A stretch of DNA of 64,000 bases from Paenibacillus wynnii (GTDB lineage: Bacteria > Bacillota > Bacilli > Paenibacillales > Paenibacillaceae): positions 186,001 to 250,000 of the forward strand of contig NZ_JAUSTK010000002.1 of NCBI RefSeq assembly GCF_030812855.1, written 5' to 3'. Within the stretch, counting starts at the first letter, position 1. Each line of letters starts with the position of its first letter. The position numbers were made by a program, and so were the translations under genes. Below are positions 18,477-26,574 of the stretch, one piece after another. A model generated the notes under the pieces. That model was given only the letters and a program-made list of their open reading frames with translations. It did not search any database and had not been told where the DNA came from.

Positions 18477-19012
18477 CGATTTACCCTCCGCTCGTCATTA
18501 GGGTATTTATTTCGGGTCAGCAGATAGCTCATGAACACCTCATCTACATAACGACCGCCGAGATAAAATTCATCTCTCAGCCGTCCCTCCTCCTGAAATC
18601 CACACTTGGTATAGAAAGAAAGAGCGGCTTGGTTGCAAGACAACACCCGTAACCGAAGCTTACGGATTCCCTTGTCCGCTGCCATCTTCTTCATGGTCTC
18701 CATAAGTCTAAGCCCTATGCCTGAGCGCTGGGAGCGCGGATGCACAGCAATATTAATCTCGAGGACATGACGATTGCTCTCCATACCCGTTGGGTGGCCA
18801 AAGCCCACATATCCGCATAAGACGCCTTCTTCCACAGCTACCAGTTGTGAGCCGGGGGGTGCATGCAGTAGATAATCCTCACGCGAGCACCAGGTTAGAC
18901 GGCCCGGAGTGGTATCTTCAGTCCAGATCATATTGTCCAGAATAATTAACTCGCGAGCATCCCGAATCTCCGATAAACGGATAACAAGCTGATCTCCTTT
19001 AATATGCCGCAT
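18473..19012 (-). CDS. GNAT-family N-acetyltransferase
   Basis: 179 residues with the acetyl-CoA pyrophosphate loop VHPRSQRSGIGLRLMETM and the C-terminal RVLSCNQAALSFYTKCGFQEEGRLRDEF. It is translationally coupled to the MOSC gene (ATGA overlap). GGAGG lies nine bases before the ATG. Substrate unknown; a small-molecule amine or protein are both possible. Confidence 0.9.
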   Translation of the reverse strand: MRHIKGDQLVIRLSEIRDARELIILDNMIWTEDTTPGRLTWCSREDYLLHAPPGSQLVAVEEGVLCGYVGFGHPTGMESNRHVLEINIAVHPRSQRSGIGLRLMETMKKMAADKGIRKLRLRVLSCNQAALSFYTKCGFQEEGRLRDEFYLGGRYVDEVFMSYLLTRNKYPNDERRVNR

Positions 19013-19051
19013 AACCTTAAGCCTCCCTCACCTTCACTACCCGAGCCTCTA

Positions 19052-20299
19052 TCATACCACTTTTCCATCGACACGAATCATAGCCGCAGATCTTTCTTTA
19101 AGGAGACCCTGACGATTAATATAGGCATGAATCCAAAAAAATCCAATCGACAGCAGCGCCATACCGGAAGCAAGCCAAGCCGTTGGCGCAAGCCCTCCGC
19201 TATCAAATAAGCTCCCCATAAAATAGGGACCAATCACCCTGCCGACCGCTCCGATACCTCCGCTGAGTCCGAGATAAAAAGGAGCGCTGCGTTCCGCATG
19301 ATCGGATATAAAAGATGGCATTGCCGGTGAAATCAGCATCTCCCCGAGTGTAGCCAACACCATCGCAAGCAGCAGGCCCGGGTAGCTTGGAAGCAGCAGG
19401 ATTACGGCGTAACCGCTCAGATAAAAGACGGCACTGGCAGTCATTTGGGCGGTTGACGTCCTTGCGAACCAACGTTTAATCAAACTTACTAAGGGCTGAG
19501 CTACAAATATAAGAATTCCGTTCAATGTCCAGAGAAAGCCGTAGGATTTCTTCGCCCACCCCTCCGAGATAATAAAGGGCGACACACCAGTATTCCATAT
19601 AGAATTACCGATAAGTAGAAACATAGAGCCGATAGCCATATATAGATAAATGCGCGTATTGCCCATCAGCTTCCAGTTCGAGGCGTGACGCGGCGGCATC
19701 TTTTTATAAGTGTTTGCTTCATCCTGCGGGCTCTCGCCCACCTTTTTAAGATAGAGAAAGAAAAAAACAGCAAATACGGCCGAAGTCACACCGTTTAGTA
19801 CAAAACTCAGCATATAGGATAAATCAGCCAGGAAACCGCTCAAGGCTGTACCAAGTGCTACCCCAATATTATTGGCGACATAGATAACATTAAACAGCTC
19901 CCCGCGCTGCTTCGCGAATCGGAAACCGATAAATGCCTGTATAGCCGGCAGCGATAGCGAGTTGAATAAACCGACCAGACCCATCGTAACCATAAACAAC
20001 ATCCAGCTATGACTTGCTGCCGGTAAGGCAAACAGTGCCAGAGCATTCATCGCCAGTGCCCCGACAATCAGCCGGTTCACACCCACCTTATGATACAGCG
20101 ATCCCCCCAGTAATTGTCCCACAATACCGCCGAGCGACTGAATGAGAATTACTAACCCTGCGTCCTGCATACTACGTCCCAGCTCATCAAAGACATACAT
20201 CGTAACCAGCGGCCACATCAAGGCACTGCCCGTTGCATTTATGAGACTGGCAATTAGAAATACCTTTACTTCCTTAGGATAAGCGTCTAAAAATCTCAT
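19052..20299 (-). CDS. MFS transporter, drug-efflux type
   Basis: 415 residues, 12 predicted membrane helices, MdtH/YitG-like branch. The loop after TM2 (GGSLYHKVGVNRLI) is a divergent motif A, and the TM5 region NNIGVALGTALSGFLADL matches the proton-antiporter motif C area. It lies 39 bases upstream of the acetyltransferase on the same strand and may be part of the same operon. Substrate unknown. Confidence 0.88.
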   Translation of the reverse strand: MRFLDAYPKEVKVFLIASLINATGSALMWPLVTMYVFDELGRSMQDAGLVILIQSLGGIVGQLLGGSLYHKVGVNRLIVGALAMNALALFALPAASHSWMLFMVTMGLVGLFNSLSLPAIQAFIGFRFAKQRGELFNVIYVANNIGVALGTALSGFLADLSYMLSFVLNGVTSAVFAVFFFLYLKKVGESPQDEANTYKKMPPRHASNWKLMGNTRIYLYMAIGSMFLLIGNSIWNTGVSPFIISEGWAKKSYGFLWTLNGILIFVAQPLVSLIKRWFARTSTAQMTASAVFYLSGYAVILLLPSYPGLLLAMVLATLGEMLISPAMPSFISDHAERSAPFYLGLSGGIGAVGRVIGPYFMGSLFDSGGLAPTAWLASGMALLSIGFFWIHAYINRQGLLKERSAAMIRVDGKVV

Positions 20300-20455
20300 A
20301 AGTAATGTACATCCCCTGTAATATATGTGTCATTATTCCATCCAGTATTATCCTAAAACAGGGTGTAGAGCAAGCATTCACGCTAACGCTTTATCGCAGC
20401 ACCACAATATATTATTGATTCCTTTTTTCCGTAAAAAAAGATACCTACATTACAC

Positions 20456-22522
20456 CTATCGCCGCTTAACCTCTACTGTAGACGAGAAAAAGGTGGCGCC
20501 ACTGCCCATATCGCTTAGACGGTCCGGTGTCAAAACATTGCTTCGCTGAGGCCTATCTTTGCCTTCCCACCATAACCCCTGACTGATCACGGTGCCGGGC
20601 AGCATTTTATCCACTACCTTAGCTCTGATCTCTACTCTCCCGCGTCCGTTGAATACCGTTACTTCGTCTCCGTCCGCAATTCCGCGGGCAGCAGCATCAT
20701 CGGGGTGAATCTGCAGTACAGGCTCCTTCTCCAACCCTTGATGTTTCTCAACATTTGAGAATGTGGAGTTAAGGAAGTTGTGATTCGGCGGAGATATGAA
20801 CATTAGCGGATACGCATCAGCAGGTTCCGGCCGCCGAATCCCGTCATACCCCTCTACCAATGGAGTATAGGTTGGCAGTGGCGGTAACCCGGCTAATTCC
20901 AAGGATTTGGAATACAGCTCGATTTTACCTGACGATGTTGGTAGATTGTCGAGAAACGTCTGTTTCGGCGTCATATCCAACTTCACATACCGTTCCTGCA
21001 GAAGGCGATCTAGAGAAACCCCGTTCAGATAAGGATTACGGGGGTAGTTCAGAGCTTCCCGAATCATATCCTTCTCCGTCTGACTGAAGGCCTCCGCATC
21101 AAAGCCCATCGCTTGTCCAAGCAGGGAGAACACCTCTACATTACTCTTGCATTGTCCCGGTGCAGACAGCACAGGCTCCTGCAGTTGAATGTAATGATGC
21201 CAGTAGGAGCTGTAAAGATCCGTATTCTCAAAGGTTGAGGTGGCAGGCAATATAATATCGGCATAACGGGCCGTATCGGTCATAAATAGGTCGTGTACAA
21301 CCGTGTACAAGTCCTCTCGTTCGAAGCCTGCACGAACCCGCTCTGCATCAGGGGCTACGACAAGCGGATTGCTGCAATAGACGAACAGACTTTTTATCGG
21401 CTGTTCGGTCATTTCCAGCGCTTCTCCGATTCGATTCATATTAATTCGGCGTGCCCGCGGATTGGGCCGCAAATCCGGGCGCTCCAAAGCCCGTGAATTC
21501 ATAGCGGCATAGCCGCCGTTGGATTTAGACGCACCGCCTCCGGTCTTCAGCCACTGTCCAGTCAGAGCAGGCAGGCAAGTAATGCTCCGCACATTCATAC
21601 CGCCGTTATCGTGATGTTGAAGTCCGTTGCCAATATGAATGTAGGAGGTATGGGCCTCGCCATAAAGCTTGGCAAGCTTCTCTATATCCCCTGCAGGAAT
21701 GCCCGTAATGGACGATACCAGCTCAGGCGTATAGGAGGATGCTTGCTGGCATAATTCATTGTAACCAACTGTATATTTCTCCAAGAAATCCGTATCGGTA
21801 AGCCCATCCCGGAAAAGTATATGCATCATACCCAGCGCCAGCGCCGCATCCGTCCCGGGATACAGCGGAAGAAACCAATCCGCCCATTGCGCGGTTCGAT
21901 TCCGGTGAACATCAATGACGATTACCTGAGCTCCACGCTTGCGGGCTTGCTCTGCCAGTACGACCTGATGCATATTTGTACTAACGATGTTACCGCCCCA
22001 AACGATGACTACATCGGCATTCACTGTGTCCTCAGGACTTGTCCCCCCATTGAAGCCCATAGTAGCTTTCCAGCCGGCAGTGCCTGCAGAGTTGCAAATC
22101 GTCTGATCCAGGAGACTTGCACCTAGGGCATTAAAAAACCGTCTGTCCATCCCCTCCACGCTTAGTACGCCCATATTTCCATAAAAGCTGTAGGGCAGGA
22201 TACTCTCCGAGCCGTATTCCGCAGTCAATTCTTTATACTTACTGGTGATTTCGCCGATTGCTTCCTCCCAGCTTATCGTTTCAAACTTCCCTTCCCCTTT
22301 ACGGCCCACCCGTCTAAGCGGATGCATCAGCCGCTCCGGATGGTGCATCCGCTCTGCCATATGCCTTACTTTATTGCAAATCGCTCCACGGGTAACGGGA
22401 TGTTCCGGGTTTCCTTCTACTTTTACTATTTTACCGTTCTTCTTGTGGACTAAAAGTCCGCATGTATCCGGGCAATCCAGCGGACATACCGCCGGGAATA
22501 TACCCTCCACACTATCATTCAT
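20456..22522 (-). CDS. Molybdopterin oxidoreductase (YoaE-like), orphan
   Basis: 688-residue DMSO-reductase-family enzyme. The N-terminus carries the [4Fe-4S] motif CPLDCPDTC with the fourth Cys in ICNKVRHM. The MGD-binding regions include VWGGNIVSTNMHQ and IDVHRNRTAQWADWFLPLYPGTDAALALGM. C-terminal molybdopterin dinucleotide-binding domain has IHPDDAAARGIADGDEVTVFNGRG. There is no Tat signal, so it is cytoplasmic, and no electron-transfer subunit is adjacent. B. subtilis YoaE is the closest relative I know, also of undefined substrate. GGGGGG lies nine bases before the ATG. It would need MoaA and MobA, also present in this window; whether the TorD-like protein serves it is open. Confidence 0.9.
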   Translation of the reverse strand: MNDSVEGIFPAVCPLDCPDTCGLLVHKKNGKIVKVEGNPEHPVTRGAICNKVRHMAERMHHPERLMHPLRRVGRKGEGKFETISWEEAIGEITSKYKELTAEYGSESILPYSFYGNMGVLSVEGMDRRFFNALGASLLDQTICNSAGTAGWKATMGFNGGTSPEDTVNADVVIVWGGNIVSTNMHQVVLAEQARKRGAQVIVIDVHRNRTAQWADWFLPLYPGTDAALALGMMHILFRDGLTDTDFLEKYTVGYNELCQQASSYTPELVSSITGIPAGDIEKLAKLYGEAHTSYIHIGNGLQHHDNGGMNVRSITCLPALTGQWLKTGGGASKSNGGYAAMNSRALERPDLRPNPRARRINMNRIGEALEMTEQPIKSLFVYCSNPLVVAPDAERVRAGFEREDLYTVVHDLFMTDTARYADIILPATSTFENTDLYSSYWHHYIQLQEPVLSAPGQCKSNVEVFSLLGQAMGFDAEAFSQTEKDMIREALNYPRNPYLNGVSLDRLLQERYVKLDMTPKQTFLDNLPTSSGKIELYSKSLELAGLPPLPTYTPLVEGYDGIRRPEPADAYPLMFISPPNHNFLNSTFSNVEKHQGLEKEPVLQIHPDDAAARGIADGDEVTVFNGRGRVEIRAKVVDKMLPGTVISQGLWWEGKDRPQRSNVLTPDRLSDMGSGATFFSSTVEVKRR

Positions 22523-22659
22523 GACCGCATTCCCCCCAATAATTTATACCTGTTTATATTTTATAATTGCTGAGTAGCTCCGTAAAGAAGTACCTGAAAA
22601 AGACTGATTTGTTCCCTCAATGCCCGGGTAATAAATCATATGAAACACTCCCTACTATG

Positions 22660-22708
22660 TTCGCCGTGAACCCGATTTCGTTCCCCCGAATCGGTATTGC
22701 ACGGCGAA
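22660..22708. other. Nested inverted repeat in long intergenic region
   Basis: Outer arms TTCGCCGTG (22660-22668) and CACGGCGAA (22700-22708) are perfect; inner arms CCGATT (22672-22677) and AATCGG (22689-22694) are perfect. The intergenic region from 22523 to 23412 contains no convincing gene; it holds this structure, the next hairpin, a 337-bp dispersed repeat and a terminator. Confidence 0.75.
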
Positions 22709-22727
22709 TTTTATTGTGTTCATACGT

Positions 22728-22778
22728 AAAAGGAGTGTCCCAAGTAGCCATTGCATGGCTTTATGGGACACTCCTTTT
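22728..22778. terminator. Two-tier terminator-like hairpin
   Basis: Perfect 15-bp arms AAAAGGAGTGTCCCA (22728-22742) and TGGGACACTCCTTTT (22764-22778) enclose a second hairpin AGCCAT/ATGGCT. No gene ends next to it on either strand, so its origin may be a mobile repeat rather than an operon end. Its plan resembles the hairpin at 45346. Confidence 0.7.
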
Positions 22779-22940
22779 TGTGGAGCAGGGTCAGCATGGA
22801 CGCTGGTGAAGGCGTTCAAACCAAAGTTGCACTTCAATGAAAAAGGCAATGATAAAACCTGCGATACCTGTTATAGCCAGTAGACCACTTGTAATGATAA
22901 TAAATGTACAGCCATTTAGATGAATTGCTAGATATTTTCA

Positions 22941-23277
22941 CGAGAAGGACAGAAACCCGTTACGCCCAATAGAGGGGTTTTCTCCCTCTATTTCTGCACC
23001 CAGCACCCCGTTTGGGCAATTAGAGGCGATTTCGCCCACTAATTTTGAGGATATACCTTCTTGAGGCGGTATGGGTTAAGATTATAGGGGTATTTTCCCA
23101 TTAATCTCGAATTTATGGCATTTTGGTCGGTATTAGAGGGCATTTTTCCACTAATTTACCGAAAGACTGGTCCGCAACCCGTATTCGGCTACCTGTAAGG
23201 CAAGTTGCCCGCAAACCCGGTGAAACATCAAGCGAAGTTAGATCGAAGTCGTTCCCGGCACAGTGACGTAAATGGAA
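22941..23277 (+). repeat. Dispersed hairpin repeat, copy 1 (about 337 bp)
   Basis: Begins CGAGAAGGA and ends near CAGTGACGTAAATGGAA. It is strongly similar over its whole length to 28463-28795. The first 220 bases hold four hairpins of the form TAGAGGG...CCCTCTA at roughly 50-62 base intervals (near 22967, 23017, 23079 and 23130). The distal 115 bases lack them but are also well conserved (TGGTCCGCAACC, GATTCGGCTACCTGTAA-like, CGAAGTTAGATCGAA). No open frame. Confidence 0.9.
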
Positions 23278-23305
23278 AGTCATGAAAATTCCCTGGATTT
23301 AATGA

Positions 23306-23359
23306 CCAAAAACGAAGAGCAGCGATTCACCCGTTACTACTGGTGAACCGCTGTTCTTC
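23306..23359 (-). terminator. Terminator of the formate/nitrite channel gene
   Basis: 18-base arms 23314-23331 and 23342-23359 (GAAGAGCAGCGATTCACC against GGTGAACCGCTGTTCTTC, 16 of 18 paired) followed on the minus strand by CGTTTTTGG. Confidence 0.85.
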
Positions 23360-23412
23360 TGTATTATTAACATGTTTTATAAAATCGGACTGTCTCATTC
23401 CTGAAGAATATG

Positions 23413-24240
23413 TTATGCGTGTTTTTTAACTCCGGCAGCCACTCTGTTCTCCATCGTTTGAGCAGCTGACGGCTCTTTGCGCAGGTAAGCTGCCCAATAA
23501 GCTGCACCTACAAATACTGCACCGCCCACGAGATTGCCAAGCCAAACCGGAATGAAGTTCATCATGTACTGAGACCAAGTAAAGTGGCCTTCAAAGATAG
23601 CTGCAGGAATAAGGAACATATTAGCTACAACGTGCTGGAAGCCGATAGCTACGAAAGCCATGGTCGGGAACCAAATACCCAGAACTTTACCGCTGAAATT
23701 ATCTGCTCCGTAAGAAAGCCATACGGCAAGGGCTACGAGCCAGTTACAGCCGATACCTGAAATGAAGGCCTGAAGGAAGGTGTCATCCAGCTTGTGTTCT
23801 GCTATGGCAACCAATTTGTCCAGATAAACACCGTCAGCGGTTAATCCAACGACATGACCGAAGAAATAAGCGACAAAGAGTGCACCAGCCAAGTTGCTAA
23901 TGGTTATTAGGATAAGATTTTTTAGAGTTTCCCAAAATGTAATTTTTCTAGCGATGAATGCTAAAGGCACAGCCATCATATTTCCTGTCAACAGTTCGCC
24001 GCCTGCGAGCAATACTAGGATCAGTCCCAAGGGGAAGATCGAGGCGCCGATAAATCCGGCAAAAGATCCCCATGCCGCCGGTGCGCTGGCAATTACACGA
24101 ATATCAAGCAGAAATCCGAGCGAGATGAACGCCCCTCCAAGAAAACCTAGGATAAGCACAGTGCTCAGTGGATTATGCGCTTTTTTAATTCCATTTTCCA
24201 CCGTGACTTCAGCAATTTGCTGCGGTTTATTATAAGCCAT
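23413..24240 (-). CDS. Formate/nitrite channel (FocA/NirC family)
   Basis: 275-residue pentameric-channel family protein with six membrane segments. The FNT features are GLILVLLAGGELLTGNMM (first re-entrant loop) and SGIGCNWLVALAVWLS (second). It would move formate, nitrite or a similar small anion across the membrane. AAAGGAG lies nine bases before the ATG. The upstream region has two FNR/Rex-like palindromes, one at -41.5 of a predicted promoter, pointing to induction without oxygen. The downstream fhs gene product consumes formate, which makes formate a reasonable substrate, but nitrite cannot be excluded. Confidence 0.92.
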   Translation of the reverse strand: MAYNKPQQIAEVTVENGIKKAHNPLSTVLILGFLGGAFISLGFLLDIRVIASAPAAWGSFAGFIGASIFPLGLILVLLAGGELLTGNMMAVPLAFIARKITFWETLKNLILITISNLAGALFVAYFFGHVVGLTADGVYLDKLVAIAEHKLDDTFLQAFISGIGCNWLVALAVWLSYGADNFSGKVLGIWFPTMAFVAIGFQHVVANMFLIPAAIFEGHFTWSQYMMNFIPVWLGNLVGGAVFVGAAYWAAYLRKEPSAAQTMENRVAAGVKKHA

Positions 24241-24284
24241 GATTCCTATCTCCTTTTGGTTCTATTTACTTTAAATTTGTTCCT

Positions 24285-24363
24285 TTATGCCATTGTAACG
24301 CGAGTCAAAACACATTAACGTGATAAATATCACCTACAAGAAAGGTAAGTGAAAATTTTCACT
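24285..24363 (-). promoter_or_regulatory. Predicted promoter with two FNR/CRP/Rex-like sites
   Basis: On the minus strand -10 TACAAT is at 24297-24292, giving +1 near 24285. Site 1, CGTGATAAATATCACC (24319-24334), is centred at -41.5, the class II position of FNR and CRP activators. Site 2, AGTGAAAATTTTCACT (24348-24363), is a perfect palindrome centred at -70.5. Both fit TGTGA-N6-TCACA. Which protein binds cannot be told from sequence. Confidence 0.65.
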
Positions 24364-24390
24364 GACATGTCAAATTTGTTTGTCAGCTTA

Positions 24391-24423
24391 AGAAGACCCA
24401 TGCGTCAAATGCATGAGTCTTCT
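24391..24423. other. Hairpin AGAAGACCCATGC / GCATGAGTCTTCT
   Basis: 13-base arms (24391-24403 and 24411-24423) pair at 12 positions. It lies between the channel promoter and the NADH oxidase terminator. It may be a second terminator or transcription insulator. Confidence 0.45.
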
Positions 24424-24484
24424 CAGATGCAGCTATTCTAGAGAACAGGGGCTCTTAGCTGCTGATTCAACCCGTGTAAACGCC

Positions 24485-24526
24485 AAACGGCAAGCCCCCA
24501 ATCCTCAGGAGACTTGCCGTTTGTTT
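24485..24526 (-). terminator. Terminator of NADH oxidase gene
   Basis: Perfect 10-bp arms AAACGGCAAG (24485-24494) and CTTGCCGTTT (24513-24522). It is T-rich on the plus-strand side and only weakly so on the minus-strand side, where transcription arrives. Confidence 0.6.
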
Positions 24527-24547
24527 GTTTACCAGAGTTTTTTTATA

Positions 24548-25912
24548 TTACATAGTCACTGGCTCTTTACGTTCGATTGTTTTGGGAAGAGCCTGAAGTC
24601 CTGCGGTATTCAGGAAATTCCAAGGCTTATTATAATGAGGTTGGAAGAAGAAGTCGATAAAGGCAAGCTGATCAATGGTCATTTTGTTCTGAATGCATAC
24701 CGACACCGTGTTGATCGATTGGGTAAGATCCATTTTGGACATGATCTGAGCCCCCAGAAGCCGGCGGGTTTCACGGTCAAACACCACTTTTACCTGAACC
24801 TGTTCAAAAGTAGGCATGAACTCTGGGCGATAGTTATCTGTAATAATCACGCTCTCGATATCCATTCCTTCAGCCTTTGCAGCATCTTCGGTAAGTCCGG
24901 TCCCTGCAATGTTGTCCTCGTATATTTTGATGCCTGATGTTCCCTGCGTACCCATATATGGAATCAGATTGGATACGAGGTTACGGGCCACTAATGTTCC
25001 CATCCGTACAGCGTTTGTTGCCAACGGAATATAGGCGTTTTTACCAGTTGGATTATAGTGGATCGCACAGCTGTCACCAGCCGCAAATACATCCGGGATA
25101 CTGGTCTGCATATAGTCATTCACGATTATTGCACCGTTAGGAAGCATATCCACCTGACCCTTTAGGAGCTCTGTGTTCGGGCGGAAGCCGATGCAGAGAA
25201 TGACCATATCTGTCTCATGCTCTCCTTTGCTGGTAATAACCTTTGTCACTTTACCACCTTCACCTGCAAAAGAGCTTACCTTTTCTCCAAGTGCCAATTT
25301 GATTCCGTGATCTTCAAGCGTTTTTTGAATAGGTGTAGTAAATTCTTCGTCCAAATATTTGCTCAAAATTCGATCTTCGGCATCGATTAGGGTCACTTGT
25401 TTCCCGTTCATTTGAAAAGCTTCTACCAGCTCGACGCCAATATATCCTGCACCTACGACGGTAATTCTGTCCACCTGCTGAGCTTTTTCAATAATGGTAT
25501 TGGAGTGACTATAGTTCTTGGAGAGGAGGATACCCTCTAAATCCATTCCTGTAAGCTTTGGTACAATCGGCCAAGAACCGGTAGTCATGATTAGCTTATC
25601 ATACGAATCATCGAATTCCTGACCATTGTCTAGATTACGGGCCCGCAAGGTTTTGCGCTTCGTGTCCACTGCAGTGACCTCATGACGCATTTTCACATTT
25701 GCACCAAGTTCTCTAAGTTTATCGGGTGAAGAATAGAAGAGGCCTTGGGGATCTTTGATAACTCCGCCTACATACAAGGCAATACCACACGACAGAAAGG
25801 AAATATTATCATTTCGCTCATATACGGTTATTTCTGCATCCGGGTAAAGCTGGGCGGTGTTAACAATTGCGGCGGTTCCGGCATGGGTACATCCAATGAC
25901 TGCTACTTTCAT
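24548..25912 (-). CDS. NADH oxidase, water-forming type (FAD/CoA-disulfide reductase family)
   Basis: 454-residue flavoprotein. The FAD-binding N-terminus is VIGCTHAGTAAIV, the redox-active single cysteine lies in ISFLSCGIALYVGG (C42-type of streptococcal Nox), the NADH-binding fold is VVGAGYIGVELVEAF, and the FAD site is SIPDVFAAGDSCAI. The C-terminal dimerisation domain ends FFFQPHYNKPWN. It would oxidise NADH with oxygen, giving water, and so restore redox balance at low oxygen; a CoA-disulfide reductase role is the main alternative. The start ATG 25912 follows GGAGGAGG; the frame runs further upstream to 25981, but that stretch includes a regulatory site. FNR-like palindromes precede it. 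Confidence 0.88.
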   Translation of the reverse strand: MKVAVIGCTHAGTAAIVNTAQLYPDAEITVYERNDNISFLSCGIALYVGGVIKDPQGLFYSSPDKLRELGANVKMRHEVTAVDTKRKTLRARNLDNGQEFDDSYDKLIMTTGSWPIVPKLTGMDLEGILLSKNYSHSNTIIEKAQQVDRITVVGAGYIGVELVEAFQMNGKQVTLIDAEDRILSKYLDEEFTTPIQKTLEDHGIKLALGEKVSSFAGEGGKVTKVITSKGEHETDMVILCIGFRPNTELLKGQVDMLPNGAIIVNDYMQTSIPDVFAAGDSCAIHYNPTGKNAYIPLATNAVRMGTLVARNLVSNLIPYMGTQGTSGIKIYEDNIAGTGLTEDAAKAEGMDIESVIITDNYRPEFMPTFEQVQVKVVFDRETRRLLGAQIMSKMDLTQSINTVSVCIQNKMTIDQLAFIDFFFQPHYNKPWNFLNTAGLQALPKTIERKEPVTM

Positions 25913-25966
25913 GATTTCTTCCTCCTCCAAGTTGAAAAGCTCTTTATTTACGTTTTTTGATTTGTA

Positions 25967-26015
25967 TGTGATTAATTTCACTTTGTAACTAGATTATATT
26001 GTGATTTTTATCACA
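25967..26015 (-). promoter_or_regulatory. Two FNR-like sites upstream of NADH oxidase
   Basis: TGTGA-N6-TCACA at 26000-26015 is a perfect match to the FNR/CRP consensus. TGTGA-N6-TCACT at 25967-25982 is a perfect match to the B. subtilis Fnr form. Their centres are 33 bases apart. The -10 between them is not clear. Confidence 0.6.
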
Positions 26016-26021
26016 TTGCAA

Positions 26022-26516
26022 GCCTTTTACACTATATTCCCAAATTGTTCACAATTTTAAGTATATAAAAAAGCAGAAGATGCGCTCCATCTCAAAGTTA
26101 CCCATCAGGTAACGGACAGAGATGACCTTATTTAAGCAAAATTGGAAGATTTGGAATCTTAACGGACACCAGGGACACTAATGAGCAATTTTCTCCCAAA
26201 AGAGGCTGTTTTTGATTGAATAGCGTCTCCTGAGTCCGCTTCATGTTTCGCATAACCCTTTGAGACTTAAATAGCGGCTCTACAGTCCACAGCACAGAAG
26301 TGTAATTGAAAATAGTTAGCGGTCTTTATCCTCTGCTCCATGGAGTAGAGGATTTCGTCAACAACTAGTTGAACCCGGAAGCATAGGCTCCCGTTCAGGA
26401 CAGCAAAGTCGTTTCTTCTTGGTGTTCCGAAAAAGAGTCCTCTATTATCTTTTCCATGCGGCCAGCACATTATGTCTGAATCGAGAAGGTAGCCATTTGG
26501 AGAATCCAGCCATAAC
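26022..26516. other. Gene-free region with 51-bp repeat and 26-bp palindrome
   Basis: I find no supportable gene in this stretch. AATAGCG begins at 26219 and again at 26270, exactly 51 bases apart, and about 17 of the first 26 positions agree, so a degenerate 51-bp repeat is present. ATCCTCTGCTCCA and TGGAGTAGAGGAT (26328-26353) form a 26-base palindrome with one mismatch. A 92-codon minus-strand frame here runs through the fhs terminator and has no family resemblance. Confidence 0.5.
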
Positions 26517-26555
26517 AAAAAAAGGGCTTTACCGTCAAACAACACGGCAAAGCCC
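26517..26555 (-). terminator. fhs terminator
   Basis: GGGCTTTACCGT (26524-26535) pairs with ACGGCAAAGCCC (26544-26555) at 11 of 12 positions; minus-strand transcript ends in seven T residues. Confidence 0.9.
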
Positions 26556-26574
26556 TGAGTAGGTTATTACATAA

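Noticed and set aside
22655..22849. 64-codon minus-strand frame
   Set aside because: It is made mostly of the two hairpins and has no ribosome binding site.
26267..26545. 92-codon minus-strand frame as a gene
   Set aside because: Its first codons are the fhs terminator hairpin, it has no ribosome binding site and no family resemblance.
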